Program-made: the position numbers and the translations under genes
Assembly: GCF_001544975.2 (NCBI RefSeq)
Contig: NZ_FCOG02000007.1
Location: forward strand, 1-64,000
Direction of reading: 5' to 3'
Origin: Caballeronia arationis
GTDB taxonomy: Bacteria > Pseudomonadota > Gammaproteobacteria > Burkholderiales > Burkholderiaceae
Length of the DNA stretch: 64,000 nt
The notes under the pieces: model-generated
The model's database searches: none
What the model saw: the letters and a program-made list of their open reading frames with translations, nothing else
Told to the model about the DNA's origin: nothing
Shown here: positions 35,401 through 44,287 of the stretch, piece by piece
Position numbering within the stretch: position 1 is the stretch's first letter
How the letters are laid out: every line of letters starts with the position of its first letter

Positions 35401-37257
35401 GAGGCCGAAGTCGTGGATCCACGCATGCTCCGCGCCTATTGGCTCGATGCGGTAAGGCCGCTCCTCGTCGACGCGCACGCCCAGGTGCTCCAGCATCGGC
35501 AGGCTGTGCGACAGCGCGATCGGCTCGCCCACGCGATACACCTTGAAGCGAAACGCGCGCCGCCCCGCCTCGATCGGCCGGTAGAGGCTCATCGCGAGTC
35601 CGCTCGCCCGCGTCTGCGTCTCCTCGATCAGTTCGATGTCGCGCACGGCGGTGCGCGCCGGATAGTCCTCGCGATAGCCCGCGGGAAACGAATCCGCGTA
35701 CCGTTGCAGCAGGCGGTTGCCCGCTTCCTCGCCGTGGCTGTCGATCAGCGCATCGGCGAGATCGTCCTGCCAGCGGCGCGCCACCTGCACGACGCGCGCT
35801 TCGAGTTCGCGCGTGTCGACTTCCGGCATGCCGCCCTTGGCCGCCCGCACGACGATGTGAATGCGCGCGAGTGGCGACTCCGACAGGAGCGGCGTGAATT
35901 CGATGCTCTTGCCGTTGAACGCTTCCATCAGCACCTTCGAGATGCGCCGCCGCAGGTCGGTGTTGAACTTGTCGCGCGGCACGAAGACGAGACACGAGAC
36001 GAAGCGGTCGAAGCGGTCGCGGCGCACGAAGAGCCGCGTGCGTTGATGTTCCTGCAGGCGCAGCACGCCGAGCGCGATGTCGAAGAGCACGTCTTCGTCG
36101 GCCTGAAAGAGTTCGTCGCGCGGATACTGTTCGAGCACCGTGATGAGCGACTTGTGCAGATGCCCCTTCGCGAGAAAGCCCGCGCGCCGCACGATGTTCG
36201 CGCACTTGCGACGCACGATCGGAATCTCCGACGTCGGCACGAGATAGGCGGTCGAGGTGTAGAGACCGAGGAAGCGTCGCTCGCCGATCACCTTCCCGTC
36301 GGGCCCGGTGCGCTTCACGCCGACGTAGTCGAGATAGCCGGGGCGATGCACCGTCGCGCGCGAATTGGCCTTGGTGAGGAAGATCGGCGACGCGCCCTCG
36401 ACAATCGACGCGGCTGCGGGCGGCAGCGGCGTGATGTCATCGGCGGTGGGCGGGCGCAGCGTCTCGCGAAGAATGCCCGCGCCCGAACCGGGCAGCCCGC
36501 GCAGCGCAAACGCGCCGTCCTGCGTAACGAGTTCGTAGTCGCGATGACCGAGGAACGTGAAGTGATCCGCGACCATCCATTCGAGGAACGCGCGCGCCTC
36601 GATGCCGTCCGGAGTCGTGTCGCGCGTCTTCAGTTCGCCGATGGTCGCACGCGCCACGTCGACGATCTTCGGCCAGTCTTCGACGGACGCGCGCACGTCA
36701 CCCAGCACGCGCGCGATGTTCACCCGCAGCTCGTCGAGCTTCGATGCCTCGCCGCAGCGGTCCACTTCGAAATGTATGAAGGATTCGAGCGACGACGCTT
36801 CGCGTTCGCTCGCATCGGCGTGACCGGGGCCGATCCGCTCGATCTCGCCCGACTTGCCGCGCCACACGCGGAACACCGGATGGATCGCCGAATGCAGCGA
36901 GAGGCCGAGACGGTTGATTTCCATCGTCACCGAATCGACGAGGAACGGCATGTCGTCGTTGACGATCTCGACGACCGTGTGGTCCGAATGCCAGCCGTGC
37001 TGCTCCAGGTTCGGGTTGTAGACGCGCAGCACTTCGCGGCCCGTCACGAACTTCTGCGCCGTCTGCCAGTGGGCCATCGCGGCGCCGTACAGGTCGGCGA
37101 TATCACGGCTCTGGATGTCCTCGACATCCACCAGTTCGTAGTACCCGCGCAGGAATGGTTCGATGATGGCGAACGTCTCTTGCGGCAAGCGTCCCCGCGC
37201 GAACTCGACGACATCGTCGAGCAGATGCTCGACGCGCTCTTCGTTCTTGACCAGCAT
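32413..37257 (-). CDS. gdhB: NAD-specific glutamate dehydrogenase, large (180 kDa class)
   Basis: A 1,614-residue enzyme oxidising glutamate to 2-oxoglutarate and ammonia with NAD. An N-terminal ~700-residue regulatory part with ACT-like modules precedes the catalytic core with GGLRWSDRREDFRTEVLGL, KNAVIVPVGSKGGFVVK, SVGYDHKRMGITARG and VGVGDMSGDVFGNGMLLS. A long helical C-terminal domain follows. Length matches the L-GDH180 class of Pseudomonas and Streptomyces. The start at 37257 is chosen for an AGGAGG seven bases upstream; one at 37290 is possible. Monocistronic, with its own terminator. Confidence 0.96.
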   Translation of the reverse strand: MLVKNEERVEHLLDDVVEFARGRLPQETFAIIEPFLRGYYELVDVEDIQSRDIADLYGAAMAHWQTAQKFVTGREVLRVYNPNLEQHGWHSDHTVVEIVNDDMPFLVDSVTMEINRLGLSLHSAIHPVFRVWRGKSGEIERIGPGHADASEREASSLESFIHFEVDRCGEASKLDELRVNIARVLGDVRASVEDWPKIVDVARATIGELKTRDTTPDGIEARAFLEWMVADHFTFLGHRDYELVTQDGAFALRGLPGSGAGILRETLRPPTADDITPLPPAAASIVEGASPIFLTKANSRATVHRPGYLDYVGVKRTGPDGKVIGERRFLGLYTSTAYLVPTSEIPIVRRKCANIVRRAGFLAKGHLHKSLITVLEQYPRDELFQADEDVLFDIALGVLRLQEHQRTRLFVRRDRFDRFVSCLVFVPRDKFNTDLRRRISKVLMEAFNGKSIEFTPLLSESPLARIHIVVRAAKGGMPEVDTRELEARVVQVARRWQDDLADALIDSHGEEAGNRLLQRYADSFPAGYREDYPARTAVRDIELIEETQTRASGLAMSLYRPIEAGRRAFRFKVYRVGEPIALSHSLPMLEHLGVRVDEERPYRIEPIGAEHAWIHDFGLELADDVEFDIDHVKALFENAFACVWTGEVENDDFNRLVLRAQLGARDVTILRAYAKYLRQVGSTFSDAYIERALTGNPGIARMLLELFLARFDPALEDGDAREAIAERMLKAIEAALDKVPNLDEDRILRQFLGVINATVRTNHFRKDADSRSRPYLSFKLDPSKVPGLPEPKPMFEIWVYAPRVEGVHLRGGRVARGGLRWSDRREDFRTEVLGLMKAQMVKNAVIVPVGSKGGFVVKNPPPASDREAFMQEGIACYQMFLRGLLDVTDNRVSGEIEPPPDVVRHDPDDPYLVVAADKGTATFSDYANAIAREYGFWLDDAFASGGSVGYDHKRMGITARGAWESVKRHFREMGVDTQTTDFSVVGVGDMSGDVFGNGMLLSRHIRLVAAFDHRHIFLDPQPDTEASFRERERLFALPRSSWADYDASLISAGGGVYPRTAKTIAISPEMQAVLGITAATLAPNELIRAILLADVDLLYNGGVGTYVKSARETHAQVGDRTNEAVRVNGAELRCEVVAEGGNLGFTQLGRIEFAQHGGRINTDAIDNSAGVDCSDHEVNIKILLGLVVADGEMTEKQRNKLLAEMTDEVGLLVLKDNYSQTQALSIAKRYVTEMLDAEERLMRSLERAGRLKRKIEFLPSDDEITERQAAKQGLTSPERAVLLAYSKMWLYDELLDSDVPEDALVAGLLLDYFPQALQQRYSEPMQRHPLRREILATHLTNAFVNRVGCTFVHRLMEETDACPSDIVRAALMVRDVFDLNDLWKRIDLLDNIVADEVQARMFVEVVRLLEGTTLWFLRHLKERTGDGSLLLARCREAASRLAPQLPALLPVADLESWYARRRELEDAGVESGLAARVASGDISTAVLDSAEVAANCDRPLEVVASVYFAIGTLLDYGWIAERAMALPTATHWDLLARAAALEELARLKRALTVSALEASRGIDSANVIVDSWRAKREDALERYARLLTELRAAGGASLSMLLVVVREMTVLERA

Positions 37258-37391
37258 GGTGTCCTCCTGGCTCGCCGAGATGGCGTGCACTGCACCCGCA
37301 TCGCATTTTCTGCGATTATGCGCCGGTTAGCGTGCCACGCGCGCGGCATGGGAATGGAACGCGAGCGCGCGGACTCATCGGAGAAGACGAC

Positions 37392-37811
37392 ATGCAGAAC
37401 GATGAAAACGATGCTGCACCGCCCACACTCGTCACCGTGCGACCCGACCGGGAGATTGCGACGCGTCAGCGGCTACCCTACTTCGTGGGCATTTCCGGAG
37501 CGTCGGTGGGCGCGCGGGGCTTGTCGATGCATATCGTCGTCGTGCCGCCGGGCGGGCATGCCGAGCCGCACGTGCATCGCGGCTACGAGACGGGCATCTA
37601 TGTGCTGGAAGGGCGCGTCGAGACGCGTTATGGGCCGGGCCTGCGCGAGTCGGTGATCAACGAGGCGGGCGATTTCCTGTTCGTCCCGCCGGGCGTGCCG
37701 CATCAGGCATTCAACCTGAGCGCGACCGAACCCGCCCGCGCGATCGTGGCGCGCAACGATGCGAACGAACAGGAGCGCGTCGATCCGTACGATCCGGCGG
37801 ACGACCTCTAG
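37392..37811 (+). CDS. Cupin-domain protein
   Basis: A 139-residue single cupin domain with motif 1 PHVHRGYETGIYVLEGRVE (two His and one Glu for metal) and motif 2 GDFLFVPPGVPHQAFN. No signal peptide. Cupins of this size are often small metal-dependent isomerases, dioxygenases or binding proteins; the substrate is unknown. It is divergent from glutamate dehydrogenase, with 134 bases between, and its stop overlaps the convergent lipoprotein gene by four bases. Confidence 0.85.
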   Translation: MQNDENDAAPPTLVTVRPDREIATRQRLPYFVGISGASVGARGLSMHIVVVPPGGHAEPHVHRGYETGIYVLEGRVETRYGPGLRESVINEAGDFLFVPPGVPHQAFNLSATEPARAIVARNDANEQERVDPYDPADDL

Positions 37812-38305
37812 AACCCGCCGCCGGACGGAAGGCTCAGCGTGCCCTTGTCGTTGAAGGTCGCGCCGCCGAACGGGCCGCCCGCGAGTCGTCCGCGCAGCGC
37901 GTACGGAATGTTGTCGAACTGCGAGCCGTTCGCGAAGCCGAGCGCCTGGCGCGCCGCCGAGAATGCCGAAACCGTCACCGGCACGGCGAGCACCGCTTCG
38001 CCGAAGCGCGGCACGGTGCCTTTCTGGTCGCTCACGCCGCTCGCGAACGGCCGGCCATTCAGTTCGAGATCGAGCGAGACGCCGTCGTAATCGATCGGCG
38101 CTTCGTTGGGATTCTGCACCCGCAGCTTCACGTTGAAACGCGCTTCGAGGCCCTGCCCCTCCAGCGGCTCGATCCCGACCACGTGGACGCGCATCTCCTC
38201 GCGGTTGAAGAGGCCCGCGCACCCGCCGAGCGAGCACAACGCCAGCAACGTGAGGCACGCAAGAACGAAGCGTCGGATCGTGCGCACGGCAAAAGCGGAT
38301 TGCAT
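37808..38305 (-). CDS. LEA type-2 (LEA14-like) lipoprotein
   Basis: A 165-residue product with a lipoprotein signal (LLALCSLGGC, Cys ~29) and a water-stress/LEA14-like beta-sandwich (NVKLRVQNPNEAPIDYDGVSLDLELNGRPFASG). Such proteins sit in the periplasm on a membrane anchor; function is not established. It is convergent with the cupin gene. Confidence 0.87.
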   Translation of the reverse strand: MQSAFAVRTIRRFVLACLTLLALCSLGGCAGLFNREEMRVHVVGIEPLEGQGLEARFNVKLRVQNPNEAPIDYDGVSLDLELNGRPFASGVSDQKGTVPRFGEAVLAVPVTVSAFSAARQALGFANGSQFDNIPYALRGRLAGGPFGGATFNDKGTLSLPSGGGF

Positions 38306-38362
38306 GGACTGGTCACCCCGTGAATGCGGTTTGATATGAACGGGCCATTGTACTGGCGCGCC

Positions 38363-38890
38363 CTAGAGCTTGATCGCGTGCAGGAAACGCAGGCCTTCGG
38401 TGCCGTGCAGCAATGCGCCATGCAGCCAGACGTGATCGACCGTCAGACCCGCGCCGACCCACGCAGCGCCAACGACAAGCAGATCGCAACGCCCGCTCGT
38501 CCACAGGTTCAGCGAATGGCGCGCCGCGATCCACGGCACGCCGAGCGGATTGGGCCAGTCGGCGAAGAGATGCATCAGGCCGCCGCACGCGAAGCCGAAC
38601 GGCACTGCCGCGAGCGGATGCACGCCGAGCAGCCGATACGAAACCACGCAGAGCGCGATCCACCCGACGCCCCAGTGCGTGAGCGTGCGATGCGTGATCC
38701 AGAGCCTGCGGGCGCGCGACCATCACGCGACTTCGAGCCAGTCGGGCGCCGTGCCGCCGAGCACGCCCGCGGCGAGCGCGAGCACGCTGAACAGCTGATG
38801 AGGACCCGCGCCGCCCGTCTTGCTGACGAGCGCCGCCGCGATGATGCCGGCCGCCCAGCCGGTGGCGTGATGCGCCTTGTTCGAAGCCAT
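38363..38890 (-). pseudogene. YdjM/DUF457-type membrane metal-dependent hydrolase with in-frame stop
   Basis: A single frame runs from ATG at 38890 (MASNKAHHATGWAAG) to 38363 but is interrupted by TGA at 38723-38725. Reading through gives TAPDWLEVA-stop-WSRARRLWITHRTLTHWG, then GGLMHLFADWPNPLGVPW: all the His/Asp motifs of the family lie in one frame across the stop. A Trp codon (TGG) at the TGA would fit the surrounding aromatic sequence and the family as I remember it, so this is probably a one-base nonsense change. Read-through or sequencing error cannot be excluded. Confidence 0.85.
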
Positions 38891-39042
38891 GATGTCGATG
38901 CCGCGCTGCGGTGATGAAACCAGGTCGCGCATCTTGGCACGCCGCGTGCGCCTCAACCACGATCCATACACAAACTTACGCGTTTGCCTGCTCTCGTTAC
39001 AATCGAGTCTGTTCGCCGCCCTTTGGCCCCCTTCCGACCGCC

Positions 39043-39549
39043 ATGCAACATCTGAAATACCTGAGCGCCTATTCGGCCACGCTGCAGGAAAAGGTCCGCC
39101 GCCTGATCGCCGAGGGGCGGCTCGGCACCTATCTCGAAACGCGCTATCCGCACCGCCATGCCGTGCAGTCGGACCGTGCGCTCTACGAGTATTGCTGCGA
39201 ACTGAAGCAGGAATTCCTGCGCGTCGCGCCCGCCATCGACAAGGTCGTCTACGACAGCAAGCTCGACGTGCTGCGGCACGCGCTCGGGCTGCACACGGCC
39301 ATTTCGCGCGTGCAGGGCGGCAAGCTGAAGGCGAAGAAGGAGATCCGGATCGCGTCGCTGTTCAAGGACACTGCGCCCGAATTCCTGAAGATGATCGTCG
39401 TGCATGAACTCGCACATCTAAAGGAAGGCGATCACAACAAGGCGTTCTACCGGCTCTGCGAATTCATGCAGCCGGGCTACCATCAGATCGAATTCGACCT
39501 GCGGCTTTATCTCACGCATCGGGATCTGTGCCGCATCAAGGCGGCCTGA
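39043..39549 (+). CDS. YgjP-type M48 metallopeptidase-fold protein
   Basis: A 168-residue protein of the YgjP/SprT-like zinc hydrolase group. The zinc motif HELAH is in VVHELAHLKEGDHNKAFY (~120-137), with the third ligand His in the same stretch. E. coli YgjP has been reported as a UTP pyrophosphatase; peptidase activity is not demonstrated for the family. The ATG at 39043 is chosen because upstream codons do not resemble the family. Confidence 0.87.
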   Translation: MQHLKYLSAYSATLQEKVRRLIAEGRLGTYLETRYPHRHAVQSDRALYEYCCELKQEFLRVAPAIDKVVYDSKLDVLRHALGLHTAISRVQGGKLKAKKEIRIASLFKDTAPEFLKMIVVHELAHLKEGDHNKAFYRLCEFMQPGYHQIEFDLRLYLTHRDLCRIKAA

Positions 39550-39561
39550 CGCGCTATCGCG

Positions 39562-40029
39562 CTATCGCGGGATGGCGAGCACCAGCAGCACCGCACCGCC
39601 GACCGCGACGACATCCTCGATCAGCGCCGCCGGCAGATCGCGTCCGAACGACTGCGCTAGCGCGGCGCGCGCCTTCGCCCCGCCGAGCGTCCCGGCGATC
39701 GCCCCCAACACGCCCGCGACCAACCCGCCGATCCACACGCCCGCCGGCATGGCAAGCGCCGCGCCGCACAACGCGCCGAGCACGATGCGCGTGCCGAACT
39801 GCATCGGCACCTTGCGGCTCGGGGTGCGCGGCAACTGGTCGGTGACCAGTTCGACGACGGCGAGCGCCGTGAAGATCCACGGCGTCGCGGCGTAGCCCAG
39901 GAACGCGAGCGGCGTGCCCGCTAGCGGCAGCCAGCCGAGATGCGCGGCCCAGCTCACGGCGGCGGGCGCGGTCATCGCCCGCAGGCCCGCGACGATACCC
40001 ATCAGCAGCGCGATCAGATACACGGACAC
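39562..40029 (-). CDS. DUF4126-family membrane protein
   Basis: A 155-residue membrane protein with about four hydrophobic segments. It has the typical opening YLIALLMGIVAGLRAMTAPAAVSWA, an internal ELVTDQLPRTPSRK loop, and glycine-rich helices. Function is unknown. It follows the hybrid kinase on the same strand with a 33-base gap and could be co-transcribed. Confidence 0.85.
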   Translation of the reverse strand: MSVYLIALLMGIVAGLRAMTAPAAVSWAAHLGWLPLAGTPLAFLGYAATPWIFTALAVVELVTDQLPRTPSRKVPMQFGTRIVLGALCGAALAMPAGVWIGGLVAGVLGAIAGTLGGAKARAALAQSFGRDLPAALIEDVVAVGGAVLLVLAIPR

Positions 40030-40062
40030 GGACGCCTCCCCAGGCGAGAGTGATACGGGCGA

Positions 40063-42048
40063 TCAGGCGAGCGGCCGCCCGGTGCCGGTGGCAAGGAAGC
40101 GGCGCTTCGCATCGGCGAGCAGCGCGTCGAGCAGCGCCATGTCCACCGGCTTGACGAGGTGCGCGTCGAACCCTTCGTCGATCGAGCGCTCGCGGTCCTG
40201 ATTCTGCCCGAAGCCCGTCATCGCCGCAGTCACCGTGCGCCCGAGCGTCGCGTTTGCGCGCAACGCCCGCAGCACGGCAAAGCCGTCCATGTCCGGCATC
40301 GCCAGATCGACCAGCACGAGATCGGGCACAAACTCCCGGGCGACGACTAGGCCGCTCGCGCCGTCGTAGGCCGCGCGCGCTTCGTGGCCCTTCATGCCGA
40401 TCAGCATCGCGAGGCTGTCGGCGGAATCGCGGTTGTCGTCGATCACGAGCACCCGCATCGCCTTCGCCGGCACGGCCGCCGACGACCGCCCGGCGCCGTT
40501 TTCCGGGCCGTTGCCGGCGCGGCGCCGCGCGCGCGGCAGGCGCACGGTGAAGACGCTGCCCATGCCGCGCCCTTCGCTTTGCGCCGAGATCATGCCGCCG
40601 TGCAGTTCGACGAGCGAGCGGCACAGCGTCAGGCCGATGCCGAGTCCGTTGTGCGTCGGGTCGAGCAGCCGGTCTTCCTGCGCGAAGAGCGTGAAGATGG
40701 TGTCGAGCGAGCCAGGCGAGATGCCGCGTCCCTGATCGCTCACGGTCAGCACGATGTTGCGCGGTTCGCTCAACATCTCGATCCCGATTCGCCCGCCCGT
40801 CGGCGAGAATTTCGACGCATTGTTCAGCAGGTTCTGCAGCACCTGCACGAGCCGCACGAAGTCGCCCTCGACGACGACGCCTTCCGCCGGCAGCCGCACG
40901 TCGATCGCCTGCTGGCGCTGGTCGGCGAGCGGCCGCACCGCCTCGACGCTCTGCGCGACGACCTCGGCCATATCGACGGTCGCCGTGCGCAGATCGATCT
41001 TGCCGGTGGTGATGCGGCCCATGTCGAGCAGGTCGTCCACGAGCCGCGACAGTTGAATGGTCTGGCGGTCGATCATGTCGCGGCACGAGGCGATGGTCGG
41101 CGAGAGCAGCGGTTCGAGCTGCATCACGCCGACTGCGTTGCGCAGCGGCGCGAGCGGATTGCGCAGTTCGTGCGCGAGCGTCGCGAGGAATTCGCTGACG
41201 TGCTGGCTCGACCGCTCCAGTTCCTCCAGGCGCTTTCTCTCGCTCAGGTCGCGCGTGACCTTCGCAAAGCCGCGCAGCCTGCCGGTGCCGTCGTACATGG
41301 CCGTGATGATGACATTTGCCCAGAAGAGCGAGCCGTCCTTGCGCACGCGCCAGCCTTCGTCCTCGACGCGCCCGAAGCGGATCGCTTGCGCGAGTTCGCC
41401 GGCGGGCTTGCCGACGGCGTTGTCCTCCGGCCGGTAGAACACCGAGAAGTGCTGCCCGATGATTTCGTCGGGCCGGTAGCCCTTGATCTCGATGGCGCCG
41501 GAATTCCAGCTCGCGACGCGGCCGTCCGGTTCGAGCATGAAGATCGCGTAGTCCTTGACCGATTCGACCAGCAGGCGAAAGCGCTCCTCGCTCTCGCGCA
41601 GGCGTTCCTCTTCCTGGCGGCGCAGGGTCAGGTCGCGGGTGAGCTTGGCGAAGCCGATCGGCGTGCCGTCCGGGTCGCGCAGCGCAGTGATCACGACGTT
41701 CGCCCAGAACAACGTGCCGTCCTTGCGCACGCGCCAGCCCTCGTCCTCGAAGCGGCCGACGGCAAGCGCCTCGCGCAGCTCGTAGTCCGGCCAGCCGCGA
41801 GCGAGGGCGTCCGCGGGATAAAAGCGCGAAAAGTGCTCGCCGATGATCTCGTGCGCCGCATAGCCCTTGATCTTCTGCGCGCCGGCATTCCAGGTGCGTA
41901 CGCGGCCGTCGACATCGAGCATGAAGATCGCGCAGTCCTCGATTTCCTGGACGAGCGTCCGGTAGAGCGAATCGCGGACATCGGCGTCCTCGCGCGGCCC
42001 AAGGGCGGGCGTATCCTCGGGAATCGGGGAGGAAGCGGGATTGGTCAT
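40063..42048 (-). CDS. Hybrid sensor histidine kinase with two PAS domains and a receiver
   Basis: A 661-residue soluble kinase. Two closely similar PAS/PAC units (~25-150 and ~155-275; both with DEGWRVRKDG(T/S)LFWANV, evidently a duplication) precede the H box LATLAHELRNPLAPLRNAV (~293), the ATPase domain (NLLNNASKFSPTGG; GLGIGLTLCRSL) and a C-terminal receiver (VLVIDDNRDSA; Asp in LVLVDLAMPDMDG; Lys in LVKPVD). No membrane segment, so it senses a cytoplasmic signal. No partner regulator is adjacent. Confidence 0.93.
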   Translation of the reverse strand: MTNPASSPIPEDTPALGPREDADVRDSLYRTLVQEIEDCAIFMLDVDGRVRTWNAGAQKIKGYAAHEIIGEHFSRFYPADALARGWPDYELREALAVGRFEDEGWRVRKDGTLFWANVVITALRDPDGTPIGFAKLTRDLTLRRQEEERLRESEERFRLLVESVKDYAIFMLEPDGRVASWNSGAIEIKGYRPDEIIGQHFSVFYRPEDNAVGKPAGELAQAIRFGRVEDEGWRVRKDGSLFWANVIITAMYDGTGRLRGFAKVTRDLSERKRLEELERSSQHVSEFLATLAHELRNPLAPLRNAVGVMQLEPLLSPTIASCRDMIDRQTIQLSRLVDDLLDMGRITTGKIDLRTATVDMAEVVAQSVEAVRPLADQRQQAIDVRLPAEGVVVEGDFVRLVQVLQNLLNNASKFSPTGGRIGIEMLSEPRNIVLTVSDQGRGISPGSLDTIFTLFAQEDRLLDPTHNGLGIGLTLCRSLVELHGGMISAQSEGRGMGSVFTVRLPRARRRAGNGPENGAGRSSAAVPAKAMRVLVIDDNRDSADSLAMLIGMKGHEARAAYDGASGLVVAREFVPDLVLVDLAMPDMDGFAVLRALRANATLGRTVTAAMTGFGQNQDRERSIDEGFDAHLVKPVDMALLDALLADAKRRFLATGTGRPLA

Positions 42049-42157
42049 AGCGTCGTATTTTTGTAGAAGCTCAAGCTTTGACGAGCATACACCGTTCGGG
42101 TGCGACGATTAGAGCGCGACCGTTCGAAGCGCTTCGGGCACGGGTTTTCGCGCGCGC

Positions 42158-42595
42158 TCAGCCATTGTGGGTCTCATCGCGCAGTCGCGGATGCAGCAAC
42201 AGGAGCGCGCAGCCGTCGCTTTCGACGAACACCACCGCGTTCTGCTCGAATTCCATCATCAGATCGTCGGCGGCCGCGCGGTCCGCGCCTAGTGCCAGCA
42301 CGCTTTCCTCGGCCGGCCAATGGCCCGTCGGATCGATGCCAGCGCCTGCGATCGTCGCGAAACCGAGGCGCGCGAGATGCGCCTTCAGCCTGCGCTGGCG
42401 CGCGGCGTTGTCCTCGTCGCTCAGGCGCTGGCTGAACGGATTGAACGCGGTCACGAACACCGCCGATCCGACACCGTGTAGCCCGAGCAACGCGGCCATC
42501 GCGGCGCTCGTCTCGCCGATGCGCATGTCGATCGCGGCTTGCGCGAACACGCGATACCGCGTCGCCCGATAGGCCGCGAGCGTCTCGCCGTTCAC
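42158..42595 (-). CDS. DUF3293-domain protein at the end of the nitrile hydratase operon
   Basis: A 145-residue protein, starting at a GTG at 42595 that overlaps the stop of the activator gene (GTGA). Segments FVTAFNPFSQRLSDEDNAARQ and GIDPTGHWPAEESVLALG match the DUF3293 pattern as I remember it. The function is unknown. The four-base overlap implies translational coupling to nitrile hydratase genes. Confidence 0.82.
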   Translation of the reverse strand: MNGETLAAYRATRYRVFAQAAIDMRIGETSAAMAALLGLHGVGSAVFVTAFNPFSQRLSDEDNAARQRRLKAHLARLGFATIAGAGIDPTGHWPAEESVLALGADRAAADDLMMEFEQNAVVFVESDGCALLLLHPRLRDETHNG

Positions 42596-42984
42596 GCCCG
42601 TTCCGGGCGGCGGCGCAGTTCGATCGGCTGACCGTGGGGCGTCGCGCGCGCCGCCTCGTCCCAGTCGGCGCGGCGGCTCGTGAGCATGCCGCTCGTCACC
42701 AGTCCCTTCGCCGTGCTGATGCGCTCCAGCGCCGTCAGCCAGTGCGAGTAGTAGGTGTCGCCGCGATCGGGGTCGCCCGCGGACTGCGCGTCCGCAATCG
42801 CGCGATTCAGGTACTCCGCCCATTCCTTCCAGGTGAAGAGCCCGCGCTCGTGCAGCGCGAGCGTCATCGCGAAAGCCTGCGCCTGCCAGGGCGCATCGAA
42901 GACGGGACCGGCGGCGTCGGCGGGCAGGTCGGGCAGCGCCGCGCGCCATCCGGGCGGGTTCGGTTCGGTGTCGTGCGATTTCAT
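42592..42984 (-). CDS. Nitrile hydratase activator (P14K/NhlE type)
   Basis: A 130-residue accessory protein that in cobalt nitrile hydratases acts as a self-subunit-swapping chaperone inserting the modified, cobalt-loaded alpha subunit. It resembles the N-terminal part of the beta subunit: FDAPWQAQAFAMTLALHERG and FTWKEWAEYLN, then TYYSHWLTALERI. The ATG at 42984 overlaps the beta-subunit stop (ATGA). Confidence 0.88.
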   Translation of the reverse strand: MKSHDTEPNPPGWRAALPDLPADAAGPVFDAPWQAQAFAMTLALHERGLFTWKEWAEYLNRAIADAQSAGDPDRGDTYYSHWLTALERISTAKGLVTSGMLTSRRADWDEAARATPHGQPIELRRRPERA

Positions 42985-43643
42985 GCCGGACAGGGTTCCA
43001 GATACGGCTCCCAGCAGTCGACGCACACCGACGACGCCGTCGTCTCTGCGCCCCACAACTCGGCCGCATCGAAGCGCACGGTGTAGAGCCAGTGCGGATC
43101 CTCGCCGGCGCCGAGTGCGTTGGTATCGGGAAAGACGTGCGCGCCCCGCACGGCGACGATCGCGCCGCGCCTGCCCCGGCAATAGCGCGGCAGGCGCGTG
43201 TGCGTCGGCGGATTCATCTGCCGGGCGCGCACCGGATCGCCGGCCGCGAAACGCGCTGGCGCGCGCGCCGGGCGCTCGACGGAACTGCCGCGCAGGAGCG
43301 CCGCCTGAACCTGATCCGCGTGAAGCACGCGCTGCACGCGCACAGCCGCGCTCTGCAATTCGCCCGATTCGATTTCTTCCGCGGTGGCCAGGCCGGTGTT
43401 CACCAGCAGCTTCTTCAGACCTTCGAACCAGATTTCGAAATAGCTGCTCGACAGATACTGCGCGGGAGGAAGGCTCTCGCGCGCGGCCCGCGACGCATCG
43501 ATGTTCCATGCGCCGGTCGCGCCCATCGCGAGCGTCATGGCGAGCACCCGGCGCTCCCAGTCGTCGTGCAGCGGCAGGTCGTTCTCGCGCCGCCGGACCG
43601 GCCCGAACGACTGCATGCCGCCCATGTCCTGAACTCCGTTCAT
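42981..43643 (-). CDS. nthB: Nitrile hydratase beta subunit
   Basis: The 220-residue product begins [16 protein letters not shown], the classic start of nitrile hydratase beta chains. It continues with [14 protein letters not shown] and [31 protein letters not shown] helices, and ends in the C-terminal barrel with [19 protein letters not shown] and [13 protein letters not shown]. The ATG overlaps the alpha-subunit stop (ATGA at 43640-43643). Confidence 0.95.
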   Translation of the reverse strand: MNGVQDMGGMQSFGPVRRRENDLPLHDDWERRVLAMTLAMGATGAWNIDASRAARESLPPAQYLSSSYFEIWFEGLKKLLVNTGLATAEEIESGELQSAAVRVQRVLHADQVQAALLRGSSVERPARAPARFAAGDPVRARQMNPPTHTRLPRYCRGRRGAIVAVRGAHVFPDTNALGAGEDPHWLYTVRFDAAELWGAETTASSVCVDCWEPYLEPCPA

Positions 43644-44287
43644 GTCGGCTCCCGCTGTGACTGTGTGGACGATGAACCCGGTATCGCCGGGACGCCCGTG
43701 CCGATCATCGAATCGCGCGTGACCAGTTCGGCGCGCGCGGCTTCGTCCATGTCCCCTGTGCCCGGGGGACGCATCGGCAGCACGAGATAGCGGACCTCGG
43801 CAGTCGAATCCCATACCCGCAGTTCGACCTCGGCCGGCAATTCGACGCCGAATTCCGCCAGCACGCCGCGCGGATCGATCACGACGCGCGAGCGATACGG
43901 CGCTGACTTGTACCACACGGGCGGGAGGCCGAGCACCGGCCACGGATAGCACGAGCACAGCGTGCAAACGACGACGTTGTGCACCTCCGGCGTGTTCTCC
44001 AGCACGACCATATGCTCGCCCTGCCGCCCCGAAAAACCGAGCGACGCGATGGCGGCGCTGGCATCGTCGAGGAGCCACTGGCGGTAGGCCGGATCGGTCC
44101 ACGCCTTCGCGACCACGCGCGCGCCGTTGCGCGGCCCGACCCGGTGCTCGTACGTGTCGATGAGGACGTCGAGCGCCTTCGGATCCACGTAACCTTTCTC
44201 GATCAGGAGCGACTCCAGCGCGCGCACCCGCAGGTCCATTTCCGGCAGCGCGCTGCCGGCGTGATCATGTTCGTGGTCGTGGCTCAT
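43640..44287 (-). CDS. nthA: Nitrile hydratase alpha subunit, cobalt type
   Basis: The 215-residue catalytic subunit hydrates nitriles to amides. The metal-binding claw [14 protein letters not shown] (~108-121) has Thr between the first Cys and Leu, the cobalt-type signature; the iron type reads CSLCSC. The second and third Cys are expected to be oxidised to sulfinic and sulfenic acids. The N-terminus is His-rich (MSHDHEHDH). First gene of a four-gene operon; no amidase is adjacent. Confidence 0.95.
   Translation of the reverse strand: MSHDHEHDHAGSALPEMDLRVRALESLLIEKGYVDPKALDVLIDTYEHRVGPRNGARVVAKAWTDPAYRQWLLDDASAAIASLGFSGRQGEHMVVLENTPEVHNVVVCTLCSCYPWPVLGLPPVWYKSAPYRSRVVIDPRGVLAEFGVELPAEVELRVWDSTAEVRYLVLPMRPPGTGDMDEAARAELVTRDSMIGTGVPAIPGSSSTQSQREPT

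Noticed and set aside
34834..37656. 940-codon plus-strand frame opposite glutamate dehydrogenase
   Set aside because: His/Arg/Val-rich shadow without motifs; the minus strand has intact catalytic blocks across the whole length.
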